64,000 nucleotides of DNA from Wolbachia endosymbiont of Oedothorax gibbosus (lineage in GTDB: Bacteria; Pseudomonadota; Alphaproteobacteria; Rickettsiales; Anaplasmataceae), in NCBI RefSeq assembly GCF_936270435.1, contig NZ_OW370567.1, positions 248,001 to 312,000 on the forward strand, read 5' to 3'. The notes under the pieces were generated by a model, which saw nothing but the letters and a program-made list of their open reading frames with translations, ran no database searches and was not told the origin of the DNA. Positions 17,480 through 26,277 of this stretch are shown piece after piece. Within the stretch, counting starts at the first letter, position 1. Each line of letters begins with the position of its first letter. Both the position numbers and the translations under genes were made by a program.

Positions 17480-19048
17480 ATGTTACCTAATAATGAAACA
17501 AATTCAAATGTTGTTGAAATACAACAACTTCAACAACAAAATAATTCTACGCCTTCTTCAGAGGATTTATTAAAACAAAAAATAGAATCATTGGGGAAAG
17601 AAATAAAATCATTACAAAAGCAGGGTCGATTGGACCGTGGTATTTTTAGGTTGGGAGCAATTGGCTTCATATCTTATCTTGTTGCAACCAACTGGTCAGC
17701 AATTGCTTCTGCTTTTTCAACTACAGGAACAGCTACAGTCGCCGCAGGAACAGCTGCTGTACCAATAGCTGGAATTGTAATTGGAGCAGTAGTAGGAGCT
17801 ATTGTTTTGGTTGGTGCTTCTTATGCAATGTGGAAATATAGAGCACAAATAAAAGAAGGCTTCAAATATGCTGCAGAAAAAACAGTTGATGGGGCGAAAT
17901 ATACTACTGGGAAAGTTAAGGACGCGTCAACATACGCTGCAGGAAAAGTTAGAGATGGTGCTGTGCATGTTAGGGACTCAGTAAAAGAAGCTGTGAGTTC
18001 TGTGGGACAAGCAACAAGAGAGGGAACTAGTTCTGCATTAAGAGCAATGGGGGATGGCGTTCAAAAATTTGGGAGAAAGATGAGTAATGGTGGTGCGAGC
18101 ATGTCTAGTTTAGACGGCATCCCATATTCAATAGGTAATGAAGGTCAAACTGTTGTTTTGAAAACAGAAGAAAAAACAAGGAATTTCAATAGTGTAAAGG
18201 AGATGTTTATTAAGGAAGTTCTTGAAGACAAAGCCGTGAATAACTCTGCTTTAACTAAGGAAATATTTTCTAAATTGGGAGAAAAAATATTAGAGAAAGC
18301 TTATTCTGTTGATGGTCAACAAAGTGCCAAAAAGGACCAGTTGATCAATCAGTTGAAACAGCAAATAGATTTTGTCAATAAATTAGACGCTAAGAAGTTG
18401 CAAAATTTGTTGTCTAAAGATGATAACAGTCTCTATGAAATTTTCTCTGAATATCATGATGAAGTTAAGAGGATTGTTAAAGAATGCAAAACAGAGCATA
18501 AACTTTCTAACTGTATAGAGAATCTTAATAGAGTAGCAGAGAAACATGGTAAAAGTAGAAAAGGTTCAACGCAATCTATTGAAAACAGCTTGTCAAAAAG
18601 CAGTTCGCTAAATTCTATAGGAACTGAAAGTACTGCTACTGTCTCTGATTCAGATTCTCAGAACTTTGCAACAGTCCGTAGAAGCAATTCATCTAATATC
18701 TTAAATGCTTCTCCTAAGCTTACTCCAGTTGCTCCACCAAAGCCACCTAGAAGCGCCTCATTGACTAACTTAAATGGACAAAGTTCTTTCAGTGAAGATG
18801 TTCTCAGTGATCCTATTGTGGAGCAAAACCTGGATAGTTTGAGTAACAGAACTCTCACTCACAGTAATTCTACTGACAGTGGAATGGGTTCTGGTTCTTC
18901 TACGCTAACAAGAAAACAAGTTCTTCCTTTAAAAGAAGAATTTGACAGAGAACTCGAAGAAAAGTTGGCAAAACGACACGCATCTCTAGATCAACCTAGT
19001 GCAGAACCTGTCAACTCAAGAGCTACAGCAACTCCAGGAACAGTGTAA
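17480..19048 (+). CDS. Putative secreted effector-like protein with membrane segment and proline-rich tail
   Basis: 522 aa from ATG 17480 (MLPNNETNSN). The frame extends to a GTG at 17468, but GTGAGG there is the likely ribosome site. In order: a coiled-coil N-terminus rich in Gln; a hydrophobic region near residues 60-125 rich in Gly/Ala with two possible membrane helices; a run of ~11-residue amphipathic repeats (KYAAEKTVDGA, KYTTGKVKDAS, TYAAGKVRDGA, HVRDSVKEAVS); a helical middle; and a Ser-rich tail containing PVAPPKPPRSASL, an SH3-ligand-like motif. No enzymatic domain is recognised. The eukaryote-like tail suggests a host-facing protein, possibly a type IV effector; that is inference. 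Confidence 0.75.
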   Translation: MLPNNETNSNVVEIQQLQQQNNSTPSSEDLLKQKIESLGKEIKSLQKQGRLDRGIFRLGAIGFISYLVATNWSAIASAFSTTGTATVAAGTAAVPIAGIVIGAVVGAIVLVGASYAMWKYRAQIKEGFKYAAEKTVDGAKYTTGKVKDASTYAAGKVRDGAVHVRDSVKEAVSSVGQATREGTSSALRAMGDGVQKFGRKMSNGGASMSSLDGIPYSIGNEGQTVVLKTEEKTRNFNSVKEMFIKEVLEDKAVNNSALTKEIFSKLGEKILEKAYSVDGQQSAKKDQLINQLKQQIDFVNKLDAKKLQNLLSKDDNSLYEIFSEYHDEVKRIVKECKTEHKLSNCIENLNRVAEKHGKSRKGSTQSIENSLSKSSSLNSIGTESTATVSDSDSQNFATVRRSNSSNILNASPKLTPVAPPKPPRSASLTNLNGQSSFSEDVLSDPIVEQNLDSLSNRTLTHSNSTDSGMGSGSSTLTRKQVLPLKEEFDRELEEKLAKRHASLDQPSAEPVNSRATATPGTV

Positions 19049-19073
19049 TAAGTAAAACTTCTACCTTCTCCAA

Positions 19074-19106
19074 AAGGATGTTACTCGTTGAGTAACATCC
19101 TTTTTT
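19074..19106 (+). terminator. Rho-independent terminator
   Basis: AAGGATGTTACT, loop CGTTG, AGTAACATCC and a run of six T form a perfect 10-12 bp stem with a U-tract, 26 bp after the stop of the effector-like gene. Confidence 0.9.
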
Positions 19107-19180
19107 GTTTTTGACTATAGTCGACTTAAATTTACAATTAGAGTTTTTACATTATCCTCTGTCATTCCAGCACCCTCTCT

Positions 19181-19323
19181 TGTCATCCCAGTGCGTGACA
19201 CTGGGATCTAAGTTTTTATGCAAAATTATTATATTTATATATTTGCAAATAGGTGCAATTTGGAATGATTTGTATTGTGAAATTAAGAAATGAGATCCCA
19301 GTGTCTGGGCGCTGGGATGACAT
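19181..19323. repeat. Wolbachia palindromic element
   Basis: TGTCATCCCAGTGCGTGACA and the inverted AGTGTCTGGGCGCTGGGATGACA flank about 90 bp. An extra GTCATTCCAG half-arm lies just before it at 19161. Confidence 0.8.
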
Positions 19324-19353
19324 CATATAGGCTACTTAAAGGACCCAAAAAGG

Positions 19354-19503
19354 GTGTCATTCCAGTGCTTGACACTGGAATCCAGCTTCTATGCAACCTC
19401 ATCAAAAACATTCATTTAGTGTAAGATCAGCTACTTTCCATGCTAGTTTGCTTATGAACAAGCAAACTTTTCTGGATCCCAGTGTCTGGGCACTGGGATG
19501 ACA
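19354..19503. repeat. Wolbachia palindromic element
   Basis: TGTCATTCCAGTGCTTGACA and the inverted CAGTGTCTGGGCACTGGGATGACA. The interior contains AAGTTTGCTTG-type sequence also found, inverted, in the element at 21129-21356, so the two share an interior as well as arms. Confidence 0.8.
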
Positions 19504-19621
19504 AGAAGAGGACACTGGGATGACAGAAGAGAGTGCTGGAATAACAGAAAAATCTAATCTATTTTCTCTTGATGAATAAATCTCAGTAGAGTATAGTAGC
19601 AATGTGTTTATATAAATTCTA

Positions 19622-19940
19622 ATGAATAGTTTAGTTTTCAACTTTTTCAAATTTAAATGAGGCTAAAACTATTTCTGAAGAATTGTTAAACGAGAAGTTA
19701 ATTGTATGTGTAACTGAAGTGAATTCTCTGTATTTATGGAAGGGTGAAATTGATAGTAGTTGTGAAGTAGTAGCAATTATGAAAAGCAAAAATGATCAAG
19801 TTGATAAAATTGTAGAAAAAATCGAAGCAATGCATTCTTACGATCAGCCAGCTATTGCTGTGATGCCCATAGAAAAAGCAAATAAATCTTTTACTAATTG
19901 GGCTAATAGTGTTATTGATGTAAGTAGTATTGGGGTGTAG
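19622..19940 (+). pseudogene. cutA: cutA divalent-cation tolerance protein, frameshifted near the start
   Basis: The frame FSTFSNLNEAKTISEELLNEK...VNSLYLWKGEI...SYDQPAIAVMPIEKANKSF matches the CutA family, a trimeric protein of about 105 aa. The only ATG that would supply the first strand (19622, MNSLVF) is in another reading frame. One missing base near 19636 would give MNSLVYSTFSN in the family pattern. Without it, only an 85-aa product from an internal TTG (19683) is possible, lacking the first beta strand. The TAG stop at 19938-19940 lies inside the tRNA-Gln gene. Confidence 0.75.
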
Positions 19941-20005
19941 CCAAGTGGTAAGGCAGCGGTTTTTGATACCGCCACGCGAAGGTTCGAATCCTTCCACCCC
20001 AGCCA
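19931..20005 (+). tRNA. tRNA-Gln (anticodon TTG)
   Basis: Acceptor TGGGGTG pairs with CACCCCA, with discriminator G and an encoded CCA (20003-20005). The anticodon stem GCGGT/ACCGC encloses loop TTTTGAT, giving TTG. The T-arm contains GGTTCGAATCC. Its first 10 bases overlap the 3' end and stop of the cutA frame. Confidence 0.95.
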
Positions 20006-20023
20006 TATTGAAGTGGGTGTGAA

Positions 20024-20590
20024 ATGATATCACTTTTCTATAAATTAAGGTTATTTAATTATATACTAGGCAGCTTGAAAGATATAGTTGTAAAGCTGTT
20101 TCTCTGCACAATGTATCTTTACACGTTCAGCATTGTGCTGATGTTTCTCAGCAATGGTTTTTGGTATGCTGTAGAATTTGGCTCTTTCAAAAATGCGTTT
20201 TACCATTTATTTCAATATTGCAAGTGGTATTATGAAAATAGGGAAGACCTCGGTTACGGAATTTCTATTCGAATATTAGTGGCGTTTCTTACTCCGCATT
20301 TTCTCTATAAGTTGTTCCTTAGCACAGGCTGGAAGTCCTTTTTAAAGCAACAGATACTCAGGTTCATAATTGCAAGAAGAAAAAAGGGTAGTAACAGTAG
20401 TATACCAAGTGGCAATAGTCATAGTAATAAGAATAATAACAGTAGTTACGGTAACAATAATGAGCATCACGCTCAAGATGCAAAGCGAAAAGTAAACATG
20501 ATAAAGCAGCTATTAATCAAAGATATAGAGGCAACTATAGATAGGAGATTGCATGATATTTTTTTCGGTAAAAGGAGTAAACCTCATTGA
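20024..20590 (+). CDS. Membrane protein of unknown function
   Basis: 188 aa. Hydrophobic segments at about 24-48 (VVKLFLCTMYLYTFSIVLMFL) and about 85-105 (IRILVAFLTPHFLYKLFL) suggest two or three membrane spans. A low-complexity Ser/Asn/Gly linker (residues ~124-150) precedes a charged helical C-terminus (MIKQLLIKDIEATIDRRLHDI). The start ATG is 18 bp after the tRNA-Gln CCA, so read-through from the tRNA promoter is possible. I do not recognise the family. Confidence 0.65.
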   Translation: MISLFYKLRLFNYILGSLKDIVVKLFLCTMYLYTFSIVLMFLSNGFWYAVEFGSFKNAFYHLFQYCKWYYENREDLGYGISIRILVAFLTPHFLYKLFLSTGWKSFLKQQILRFIIARRKKGSNSSIPSGNSHSNKNNNSSYGNNNEHHAQDAKRKVNMIKQLLIKDIEATIDRRLHDIFFGKRSKPH

Positions 20591-20597
20591 AAAGGCT

Positions 20598-20885
20598 TTA
20601 TTTAGTAAGGCTTTTTAAGATTGGCTGTATTTTATTTTTTACATATGTTGGATCACAATCAGCCAGTGCACATGTGTGTACAAAATCTTGACTAAAGTCT
20701 GACAACCAAGAAATTGCCTTACGTTTTTCTACCAAGCTTTCTGTTTTTTTACAGTTACTTGCTGCATCAATCATCGCCTGAGCTATTACTGATTTCCACA
20801 GCAAATAATACCTTTGTATATCATCTGTCGTACTATTTGTTTCATAGTGGTTAAAAAATTCTTTAAAATTGAAGTTGTTTGACAT
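20598..20885 (-). CDS. Small conserved-looking protein, unknown function
   Basis: 95 aa from ATG 20885 (MSNNFNFKEFFN), chosen because AAGAGGTATCATT precedes it; the longer frame to 20984 has no such site. The helical segment KAISWLSDFSQDFVHTCALADCDPTYVKNKI resembles the WL-x-S-x-F-x-VC-x-LAGxDP-x-VR pattern of small alphaproteobacterial and phage proteins with a helix-turn-helix-like fold, but I cannot name a family. It converges on the 188-aa membrane gene with an 8-bp gap. Confidence 0.6.
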   Translation of the reverse strand: MSNNFNFKEFFNHYETNSTTDDIQRYYLLWKSVIAQAMIDAASNCKKTESLVEKRKAISWLSDFSQDFVHTCALADCDPTYVKNKIQPILKSLTK

Positions 20886-21128
20886 AATGATACCTCTTTG
20901 GATTGAAATTTGAAGTGATTTGAGTTTATGCCGCTGCGCGCTATAGCTAAAGTGACTTAGGTTTACCGATAATTTGAAAAACAAAAATTCGTCATTCTGC
21001 TACTTGTTAGCGGAATCTATGCTGAGATACCGCACGTAGGAAAACCTTTCTTGGGTTAGCTATAAATAGCAGTCCTCCTTTCTTGTCATCTAAGTAGCCT
21101 TTCTCTTGTCATCTAAGTAGCCCCTTTC

Positions 21129-21356
21129 TTGTCATCCCAGTGCGTGACACTGGGATCTCATTTTACTTTATGACGGTGTCATCCTAATACCTTCTCCTGT
21201 CATCCCAGTGCTTCCTTCTTCTGTCATCCCAGTGCCCAGACACTGGGATCCAGAAAAGTTTGCTTGTAAGCAAGCAAACTAGCACAGAAAGTGGTTACAA
21301 CATTTTCGATGAGATTATATGGAAAACTGGATCCCAGTGTCACGCACTGGGATGAC
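21129..21356. repeat. Compound cluster of Wolbachia palindromic elements
   Basis: Several arms lie in series: GTCATCCCAGTGCGTGACAC at 21131, TGTCATCCCAGTG at about 21199, and a full element from about 21222 to 21356 ending CACGCACTGGGATGAC. It contains the TTTGCTTGTAAGCAAGCAAA hairpin. The cluster looks like repeated insertion of WPEs into WPEs. Confidence 0.75.
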
Positions 21357-21410
21357 AAGAAGAGGGCTACTCGGATGACACCCTACTAGCAGAAGTTACT
21401 CTCAAATATG

Positions 21411-21670
21411 TTAGCTACAAACATTAAGAAATTTACCAAACGGAAAAAAAGGCAAAAGAAGCCCTGGTCATTTTCTATTTTCAGTATTTGGCGTTTTTAA
21501 AGTCTTAAACGCTGCAATTTAGCTGCTTTTAAGTGCAACTAACCTTAGCTAAAATATTTAAGAAATTTACTAAGCAGAAAATAAAGGCAAAAGAAACCCC
21601 GTGGTAATTAGTGTTCACTTCCTAATCCTGCAAATTGGCGTACTATACTGTCTTAAACGACTTATAAGCG
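21411..21670. repeat. Two imperfect tandem repeats of ~134 bp
   Basis: Unit 1 begins at 21411 and unit 2 at 21545. Both contain, in the same order, TTAGCTA, AAGAAATTTAC, AAGGCAAAAGAA, TTGGCGT and GTCTTAAACG. No ORF spans them. The function is unknown. Confidence 0.6.
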
Positions 21671-21949
21671 CGTTTCAGCTTGAAAACCCAGAAATGTTGT
21701 GAAGACATAAGGTGCACATAGTGCAAAAAATTAAAAATAAGACGCCAACTACGTTGTTTTCTTGCTGTTTAATCTGCACAGATGAAGATAACTGAATACC
21801 TTCAGTTTCATGATAAGGGGGCTGGCAGAGTTTGTCAAGGAAGTTTTTGCATTCAATCCGTTTCTATGGCTTATATAATAATCATTATTGTGATATAAAA
21901 CTTAGAATAATGCAATAGATACCTAAATGTTTTAGCTATTAATTATATG
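21671..21949. other. Non-coding region upstream of sodB
   Basis: No ORF is supported. A complementary-looking AAGACGCCAACTACG follows the tandem repeats. Nothing further was recognised. Confidence 0.4.
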
Positions 21950-21978
21950 TTGCACAAAAGCATATATTGCCCTACCAT
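21950..21978 (+). promoter_or_regulatory. Likely sodB promoter
   Basis: TTGCAC (21950-21955), a 17-nt spacer and TACCAT (21973-21978), 29 bp before the sodB ATG. The ribosome site AAAGAGG follows at about 21996-22002. Confidence 0.45.
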
Positions 21979-22007
21979 CCAAGTAGGTCAAAAATAAAGA
22001 GGTTTTT

Positions 22008-22616
22008 ATGAGTTTTACTTTACCTGAATTACCATATGATAAAACAGCTTTAGAACCTTACATATCTGCAAAAACCTTGGATTTTCATTATGACAAACAT
22101 CATAAAGGGTATTTAAATAAACTTAATGAGTTAGTTAAAGATACAGATTATCAACATGTGAAAATTGAGGAATTAATAACAAAAGTGCATGGTAATAGCG
22201 ATAAAGTTCCCATATTCAATAACGCAGCGCAAGTTTGGAACCACACTTTTTATTGGAATTCAATGAAAAAAAATGGTGGTGGTAAGCCTAAGGATAGTAG
22301 TCTTCTAGCAAAAAAAATTCAAGACGATATCGGTGGCTTTGATAAATTTTATGAAGAATTCTCCAATCATGGAGTAAGCCAATTTGGTAGTGGATGGGTA
22401 TGGTTAGTGCTTGAAAAAGGAAAGCTCAAAATCACCAAAACTCCAAATGCAGATTTGCCATTAATTTATGGCCAAGTTCCATTACTCACTATGGATGTCT
22501 GGGAGCACGCCTATTATTTAGATTGTCAAAACCGTAGAATTGACTACATAAAAGTTTTCCTTGATCATTTGATTAATTGGGATTTTGCAGAAGAAAATTT
22601 AAAAGAGAATGCATAA
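22008..22616 (+). CDS. sodB: Iron superoxide dismutase
   Basis: 202 aa. The metal ligands are His27, His79 (QVWNHTFYW), Asp163 and His167 (DVWEHAYYLD). Gln75 in NNAAQVWN is the position that marks Fe-type rather than Mn-type enzymes. It converts superoxide to peroxide and oxygen in the cytoplasm. It has no signal peptide. The stop overlaps or abuts the next gene, so SodB and the M16 peptidase are probably co-transcribed. Confidence 0.96.
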   Translation: MSFTLPELPYDKTALEPYISAKTLDFHYDKHHKGYLNKLNELVKDTDYQHVKIEELITKVHGNSDKVPIFNNAAQVWNHTFYWNSMKKNGGGKPKDSSLLAKKIQDDIGGFDKFYEEFSNHGVSQFGSGWVWLVLEKGKLKITKTPNADLPLIYGQVPLLTMDVWEHAYYLDCQNRRIDYIKVFLDHLINWDFAEENLKENA

Positions 22617-23889
22617 GATGAATACACCTCAGGTAACGAAATTAGATAATGGTCTGCGCATAATAACTGAGCAGGTGCGTGATGTTGATTCAGTAACTTT
22701 AAGCATACGAGTTGGTGTTGGCAGTAGAGCAGAAAGTGCAAATCAAAATGGAATATCCCATTTTCTAGAACACATGGCTTTCAAAGGAACGAAGACAAGA
22801 ACTGCGTTTGAAATTGCAAAAACTTTTGACGACATAGGTGGGGTTTTCAACGCCAGCACTGGTAGGGAAAGCACCACCTATTATGCAAAAGTTCTCAAGA
22901 AGGACATCAAAACTGGTATTGATATATTAATAGATATATTGATGAATTCTACGTTTCCAGAAGATGAATTGGAACGTGAGAAGGGCGTTGTAATACAAGA
23001 GATTTTTCAAACTAATGATTCACCAAGTGACATTATTTTCGACAAATATTTTGAGGCAGCTTATAAAGGTCAACCATTTGGTAGGTCAATCTTAGGCACG
23101 CAAGATACTGTAAAATCTTTTACTCGAGAAGATTTAGATAATTACATAAATGAACATTACTTTGGCGAGAATATGCTATTTGCCGTTGCAGGAAATGTTG
23201 AACATGAAGAAGTTGTTGCATTAACCAAAGATTTTCTCTCAAAGATTCATTCTAAAGAGCTGAAAAAAAGCCAAAATGCGAGCTGTACTGGTGGTGAGTA
23301 TTTAGAACATCGTAAATTAGATCAGGTGCACTTGCTAATTGGTCTACCTAGTGTTTCTCGTTATGACGATAAATATCACACGTTTCAAGTGCTTGATTCT
23401 ATATTAGGGAGCGGAATGTCATCACGTCTGTTCCAGGAAGTAAGGGAAAAGCAGGGGCTGGCTTACTCTGTTTACTCATTTAATTCCAGCTACACTGATA
23501 CAGGGATGTTTTCCATTTTTACTGGCACAGATAGTAGTAACTTAGATAAGCTTTTAAAATCTATAACGACAGAGTTGAAGAAGTTGTCTACAGATGATCT
23601 AAAGGAAGAAGAAGTAAATAGAGTGAAAGAGCGAGTAAAATCCCAAATTTTAATGTCGCGCGAAAGTGTGAGCTCACGTGCTGAAACATTGGGACACTAC
23701 TACGGTAACTATAATAAATATATCAGTAAAAGTGAATTAATAGAAAAAATTAGTGCAGTTACCACTGCTAACGTAAAAAAAGCAGCAAAAGAATTGTTAT
23801 CTCAGCATGAAAAAACCACTCTAGCTGCAATTGGAGAAATTAAATCATTGCCAAGTTACGATAAAGTGGTTTCTATGCTTAAAGCTTAG
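22609..23889 (+). CDS. M16 family zinc peptidase (mitochondrial-processing-peptidase-like)
   Basis: 426 aa from ATG 22609, or 423 aa from the ATG at 22618, which starts 1 nt after the sodB stop; either is plausible. The inverted zinc motif HFLEH is in ISHFLEHMAFKGT, with the third ligand Glu in EKGVVIQEI about 75 residues later. The C-terminal inactive-like M16 domain contains GSGMSSRLFQEVREKQGLAYSVYS. This catalytic subunit class is related to PqqF/MPP-beta. Its substrate in Rickettsiales is not known. Confidence 0.93.
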   Translation: MHKMNTPQVTKLDNGLRIITEQVRDVDSVTLSIRVGVGSRAESANQNGISHFLEHMAFKGTKTRTAFEIAKTFDDIGGVFNASTGRESTTYYAKVLKKDIKTGIDILIDILMNSTFPEDELEREKGVVIQEIFQTNDSPSDIIFDKYFEAAYKGQPFGRSILGTQDTVKSFTREDLDNYINEHYFGENMLFAVAGNVEHEEVVALTKDFLSKIHSKELKKSQNASCTGGEYLEHRKLDQVHLLIGLPSVSRYDDKYHTFQVLDSILGSGMSSRLFQEVREKQGLAYSVYSFNSSYTDTGMFSIFTGTDSSNLDKLLKSITTELKKLSTDDLKEEEVNRVKERVKSQILMSRESVSSRAETLGHYYGNYNKYISKSELIEKISAVTTANVKKAAKELLSQHEKTTLAAIGEIKSLPSYDKVVSMLKA

Positions 23890-24013
23890 TGCATTCTATT
23901 ATATTGATTTGGCTGCTTTACAATAGATCTTCATAATTTAGCACAGTGGTTAAAGAAGTGTAAAGTTGAAACAATGTGCCATGAACCGGATATACAAGAA
24001 ATTATACGAATCT

Positions 24014-24127
24014 TCAACCTCCTCTTTCAATAATATTATTATTTCTATTTTGCGTAACTTTTTCCGTATAATTTTTAGGAGGTACTGGTGGTGCAAGTGG
24101 TTTTTTGCTTACAGGGTTTGAGTTTAT
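24014..24127 (-). pseudogene. C-terminal remnant of an unknown proline-rich protein
   Basis: The reverse-strand frame ends KKPLAPPVPPKNYTEKV...ERGG and a stop (24014-24016). It has no start and is cut at its upstream side by the IS3-end fragment at 24128. The APPVPPK motif resembles the proline-rich tail of the effector-like protein at 17480, so it may be the tail of a lost secreted protein. Confidence 0.45.
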
Positions 24128-24346
24128 GTCTTTCAATCTTGCTAATACTCTATCACGCCAATCATATAAATTTGTTGATGGTATTACTACATATCTCTGC
24201 TGTGCTCTTTTGATTTTTTATTGCTTCCAAAGCTATCTTTGCTTTTAACTCTGCTTTTTTGTTCTCATACTATACTCCATTCTTTTCTTTTCCCTTTTTA
24301 CTCGGATTAACCAATTTTTTTTGGTCTAATTTATGGGGTGCATTAT
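24128..24346. mobile_element. IS3-family end fragment
   Basis: The sequence from TCTTGCTAATACTC to GGGGTGCATTATA matches the orfA end of the IS3-family copies at 35317-37592 and 55535-56830. Only the terminal ~220 bp remain, so it is inactive. Confidence 0.85.
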
Positions 24347-24640
24347 ACTTCACACCAAGCAGTCAGAACGGCATAAAAACCACCATAACAATGCGCAGCG
24401 TCAGTGCCTAAATGTCTTCTTACTTCTTCAAAATACACTGCTTCAATATCTGAAAATCTTTCCCTCATCTCATTGAGCCACATACGAAAATTTAAGAAGT
24501 GCATTCCACCTCCGCTGAAACGGCTACCATGAAAGTTTTCACTCCCACTTTGAATTACTCCGTCTTTGAGAATAGCCCAGCCGGTTTGTTTGCCGACTTT
24601 TGTGTTTGAAGCACATCTACACTCAATGCCCCTATACTAA
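24347..24640 (-). pseudogene. Phage WO RuvC-like Holliday junction resolvase remnant
   Basis: The reverse strand reads TGWAILKDGVIQSGSENFHG, then YFEEVRRHLGTDAAHCYGG and FYAVLTAWCE, the pattern of a RuvC-like resolvase I associate with phage WO and related alphaproteobacterial phages. The N-terminal SVDVASNTKVG is in another frame (one-base shift), and the C-terminus is cut by the IS3 fragment. It is not functional. Confidence 0.65.
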
Positions 24641-24966
24641 TATATACCGACCACTTTTTCCGGGATTTTCTGAAAAAAAGTTAAAATAATTTTAAGGCAG
24701 CTAAGGAATTAAAGAGCTTTGAAAACCAGCTATATCTTTTACAGCAGCTTCTTCGCTATTTGAGATCTTTCCATTTTGGAAATAACTGGTTGTTGGATTT
24801 AAAAGAGGTTGTGTGAGCTTTTGATGAAAGCAATATATTTAGATCGTCAATTACGCTATAACAGCCCTTAAAAACGTTTTAAAGAATGGTATTGTAGTAG
24901 AGAGATTGTTTTGGCTCCATTCCCTTCTTGTAAAGCTAAAGATACTAATGTTAGCAAACTCTATAA
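24641..24966. other. Non-coding stretch before IS982 copy 1
   Basis: AT-rich, with stops in all frames. No feature was recognised other than the 5-bp TATAA target copy at 24962-24966. Confidence 0.4.
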
Positions 24967-25947
24967 ACCTCAGTTATGGATTAGAAAATAGATAAAAGTA
25001 TAACTAAGAAGAGGGAAACAGGGTAAACTCGAGTATTTTAGTAATAATAAGAGGTTACCCATGAAGAAAGATATTACAGAACTGTACTGTTGCGTCGAGG
25101 ATTTTTGTCGTGCGGTAGATGATAATTTTGCAAATAGGTTCTTATCAAACGGCAAAAAACCAACCAGAGTACCAGAAATAGCGCACTCAGAAATTCTAAC
25201 CATAATCCTATTATACCATAAATCACCATGTAAAAACTTCAAGGCTTTTTATCTTTGTTATCTTCAGTTATTCTATAGATCAGAGTTTTCAAAGCTGCCT
25301 TCATATCACAGATTTATTGCCTTAAAGCCGCGAGTTTTGTGGTATTTAGCATTACTTTTGCAATGGTTTTGTGAACAAGCAAAAATGACCGGGATTTCCT
25401 ACATAGATTCTACTTCAATAGCAGTATGCCATCGAAAAAGAATCTCAAGAAATAAGGTTTTCAAAGGATTAGCAGAGTTAGGAAAGAATACTTACGGCTG
25501 GTTTTTTGGTTTTAAATTACATGTAGTAATCAATGAAATAGGTGAAATTCAAGGTGTTACGCTAACCAGAGGTAACGTCGATGACAGAAAACCTGTACCA
25601 ACTCTAACCAAAAAACTAACTGGACTTTTGTTTGGAGATAAGGGCTATATAAAGAAAGAGCTCTTTGAGAAACTATTCGATAGAGGTCTAAAACTCGTCA
25701 CTAAAGTGAAAAAAGGTATGAAAAATGCACTGATTTCGCTGAAAGAGAAGATTTTACTAGGGAAAAGATCGATTGTTGAAACGGTTTTTGGCTGCCTAAA
25801 AAACAAATTTGAACTTGAGCACACTCGGCATAGATCCACAGTAAATTTCTTGGTACATATTTTTTCTACCCTCATTTCTTATTCAATGCAATCGAAAAAG
25901 CCCTGTATTTCTCAGCTTTACTTCGTTGGTTAATCCATAACTGGGGT
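24967..25947 (+). mobile_element. IS982-family element, copy 1 (intact)
   Basis: 981 bp with ends ACCTCAGTTATGGATTA and, inverted, TAATCCATAACTGGGGT. It is flanked by the direct repeat TATAA (24962-24966 and 25948-25952). It has the same length as the copies at 31793-32773 and 35425-36405, with an identical encoded protein. Confidence 0.93.
25061..25933 (+). CDS. IS982 transposase
   Basis: 290 aa DDE transposase. The IS982-type motifs are ELYCCVEDFCRA at the N-terminus, the first Asp in ISYIDSTSIAVCH, then GWFFGFKLHVVIN, GNVDDRKPVP, the second Asp in LLFGDKGYIKKEL and the Glu in KRSIVETVFGCLKN. The frame is intact, and the ATG is preceded by AAGAGGTTACCC. The identical protein sequence in three copies suggests recent transposition. 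Confidence 0.93.
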   Translation: MKKDITELYCCVEDFCRAVDDNFANRFLSNGKKPTRVPEIAHSEILTIILLYHKSPCKNFKAFYLCYLQLFYRSEFSKLPSYHRFIALKPRVLWYLALLLQWFCEQAKMTGISYIDSTSIAVCHRKRISRNKVFKGLAELGKNTYGWFFGFKLHVVINEIGEIQGVTLTRGNVDDRKPVPTLTKKLTGLLFGDKGYIKKELFEKLFDRGLKLVTKVKKGMKNALISLKEKILLGKRSIVETVFGCLKNKFELEHTRHRSTVNFLVHIFSTLISYSMQSKKPCISQLYFVG

Positions 25948-26010
25948 TATAAACTTAAGAATAACTGTAGAAACTACTATTTTTTTAAGTCAGGTAGAGC
26001 ACAAAAAACA

Positions 26011-26277
26011 TCACTTACAATTCAATAATTCTCCAAAATCAATTATGTTTGAAAAGTAATCACTATCTATAACATCATCACTTACATCATTAACGTGGAT
26101 AAGGACTGGACGACATGAAAAGCCTTTTGGACGCTTTAGTGTATCTATTTTCTTTTGTACTTCTTGTATTATTGAATGACCGATTTTATTTTTTGAAAAT
26201 TTGATTTCGCAAATGTAGAGAGTGTTAAACCTTGTTTGAATCATGTAATCAATTTGACAACCTACACTATTACGCAT
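26011..26277 (-). pseudogene. C-terminal remnant of an AAA-type ATPase with PD-(D/E)XK nuclease-like end
   Basis: 88 aa. GCQIDYMIQTRFNTLYICEIKFS has the D-x(n)-EIK arrangement of the DUF234-type nuclease-like domain found at the C-terminus of archaeal-type AAA ATPases, which are multi-copy in Wolbachia. The upstream ATPase part is missing; the frame starts exactly where the IS66 fragment (26278) joins. It is therefore a truncated remnant with a fortuitous ATG. Confidence 0.6.

Noticed and set aside
18658..18858. Reverse-strand ORF within the effector-like gene
   Set aside because: Shadow of a strong forward gene, with no ribosome site.
19140..21360. CRISPR array in the repeat-rich region
   Set aside because: The repeats are inverted WPE arms with irregular spacing, not direct repeats with uniform spacers; no cas genes.
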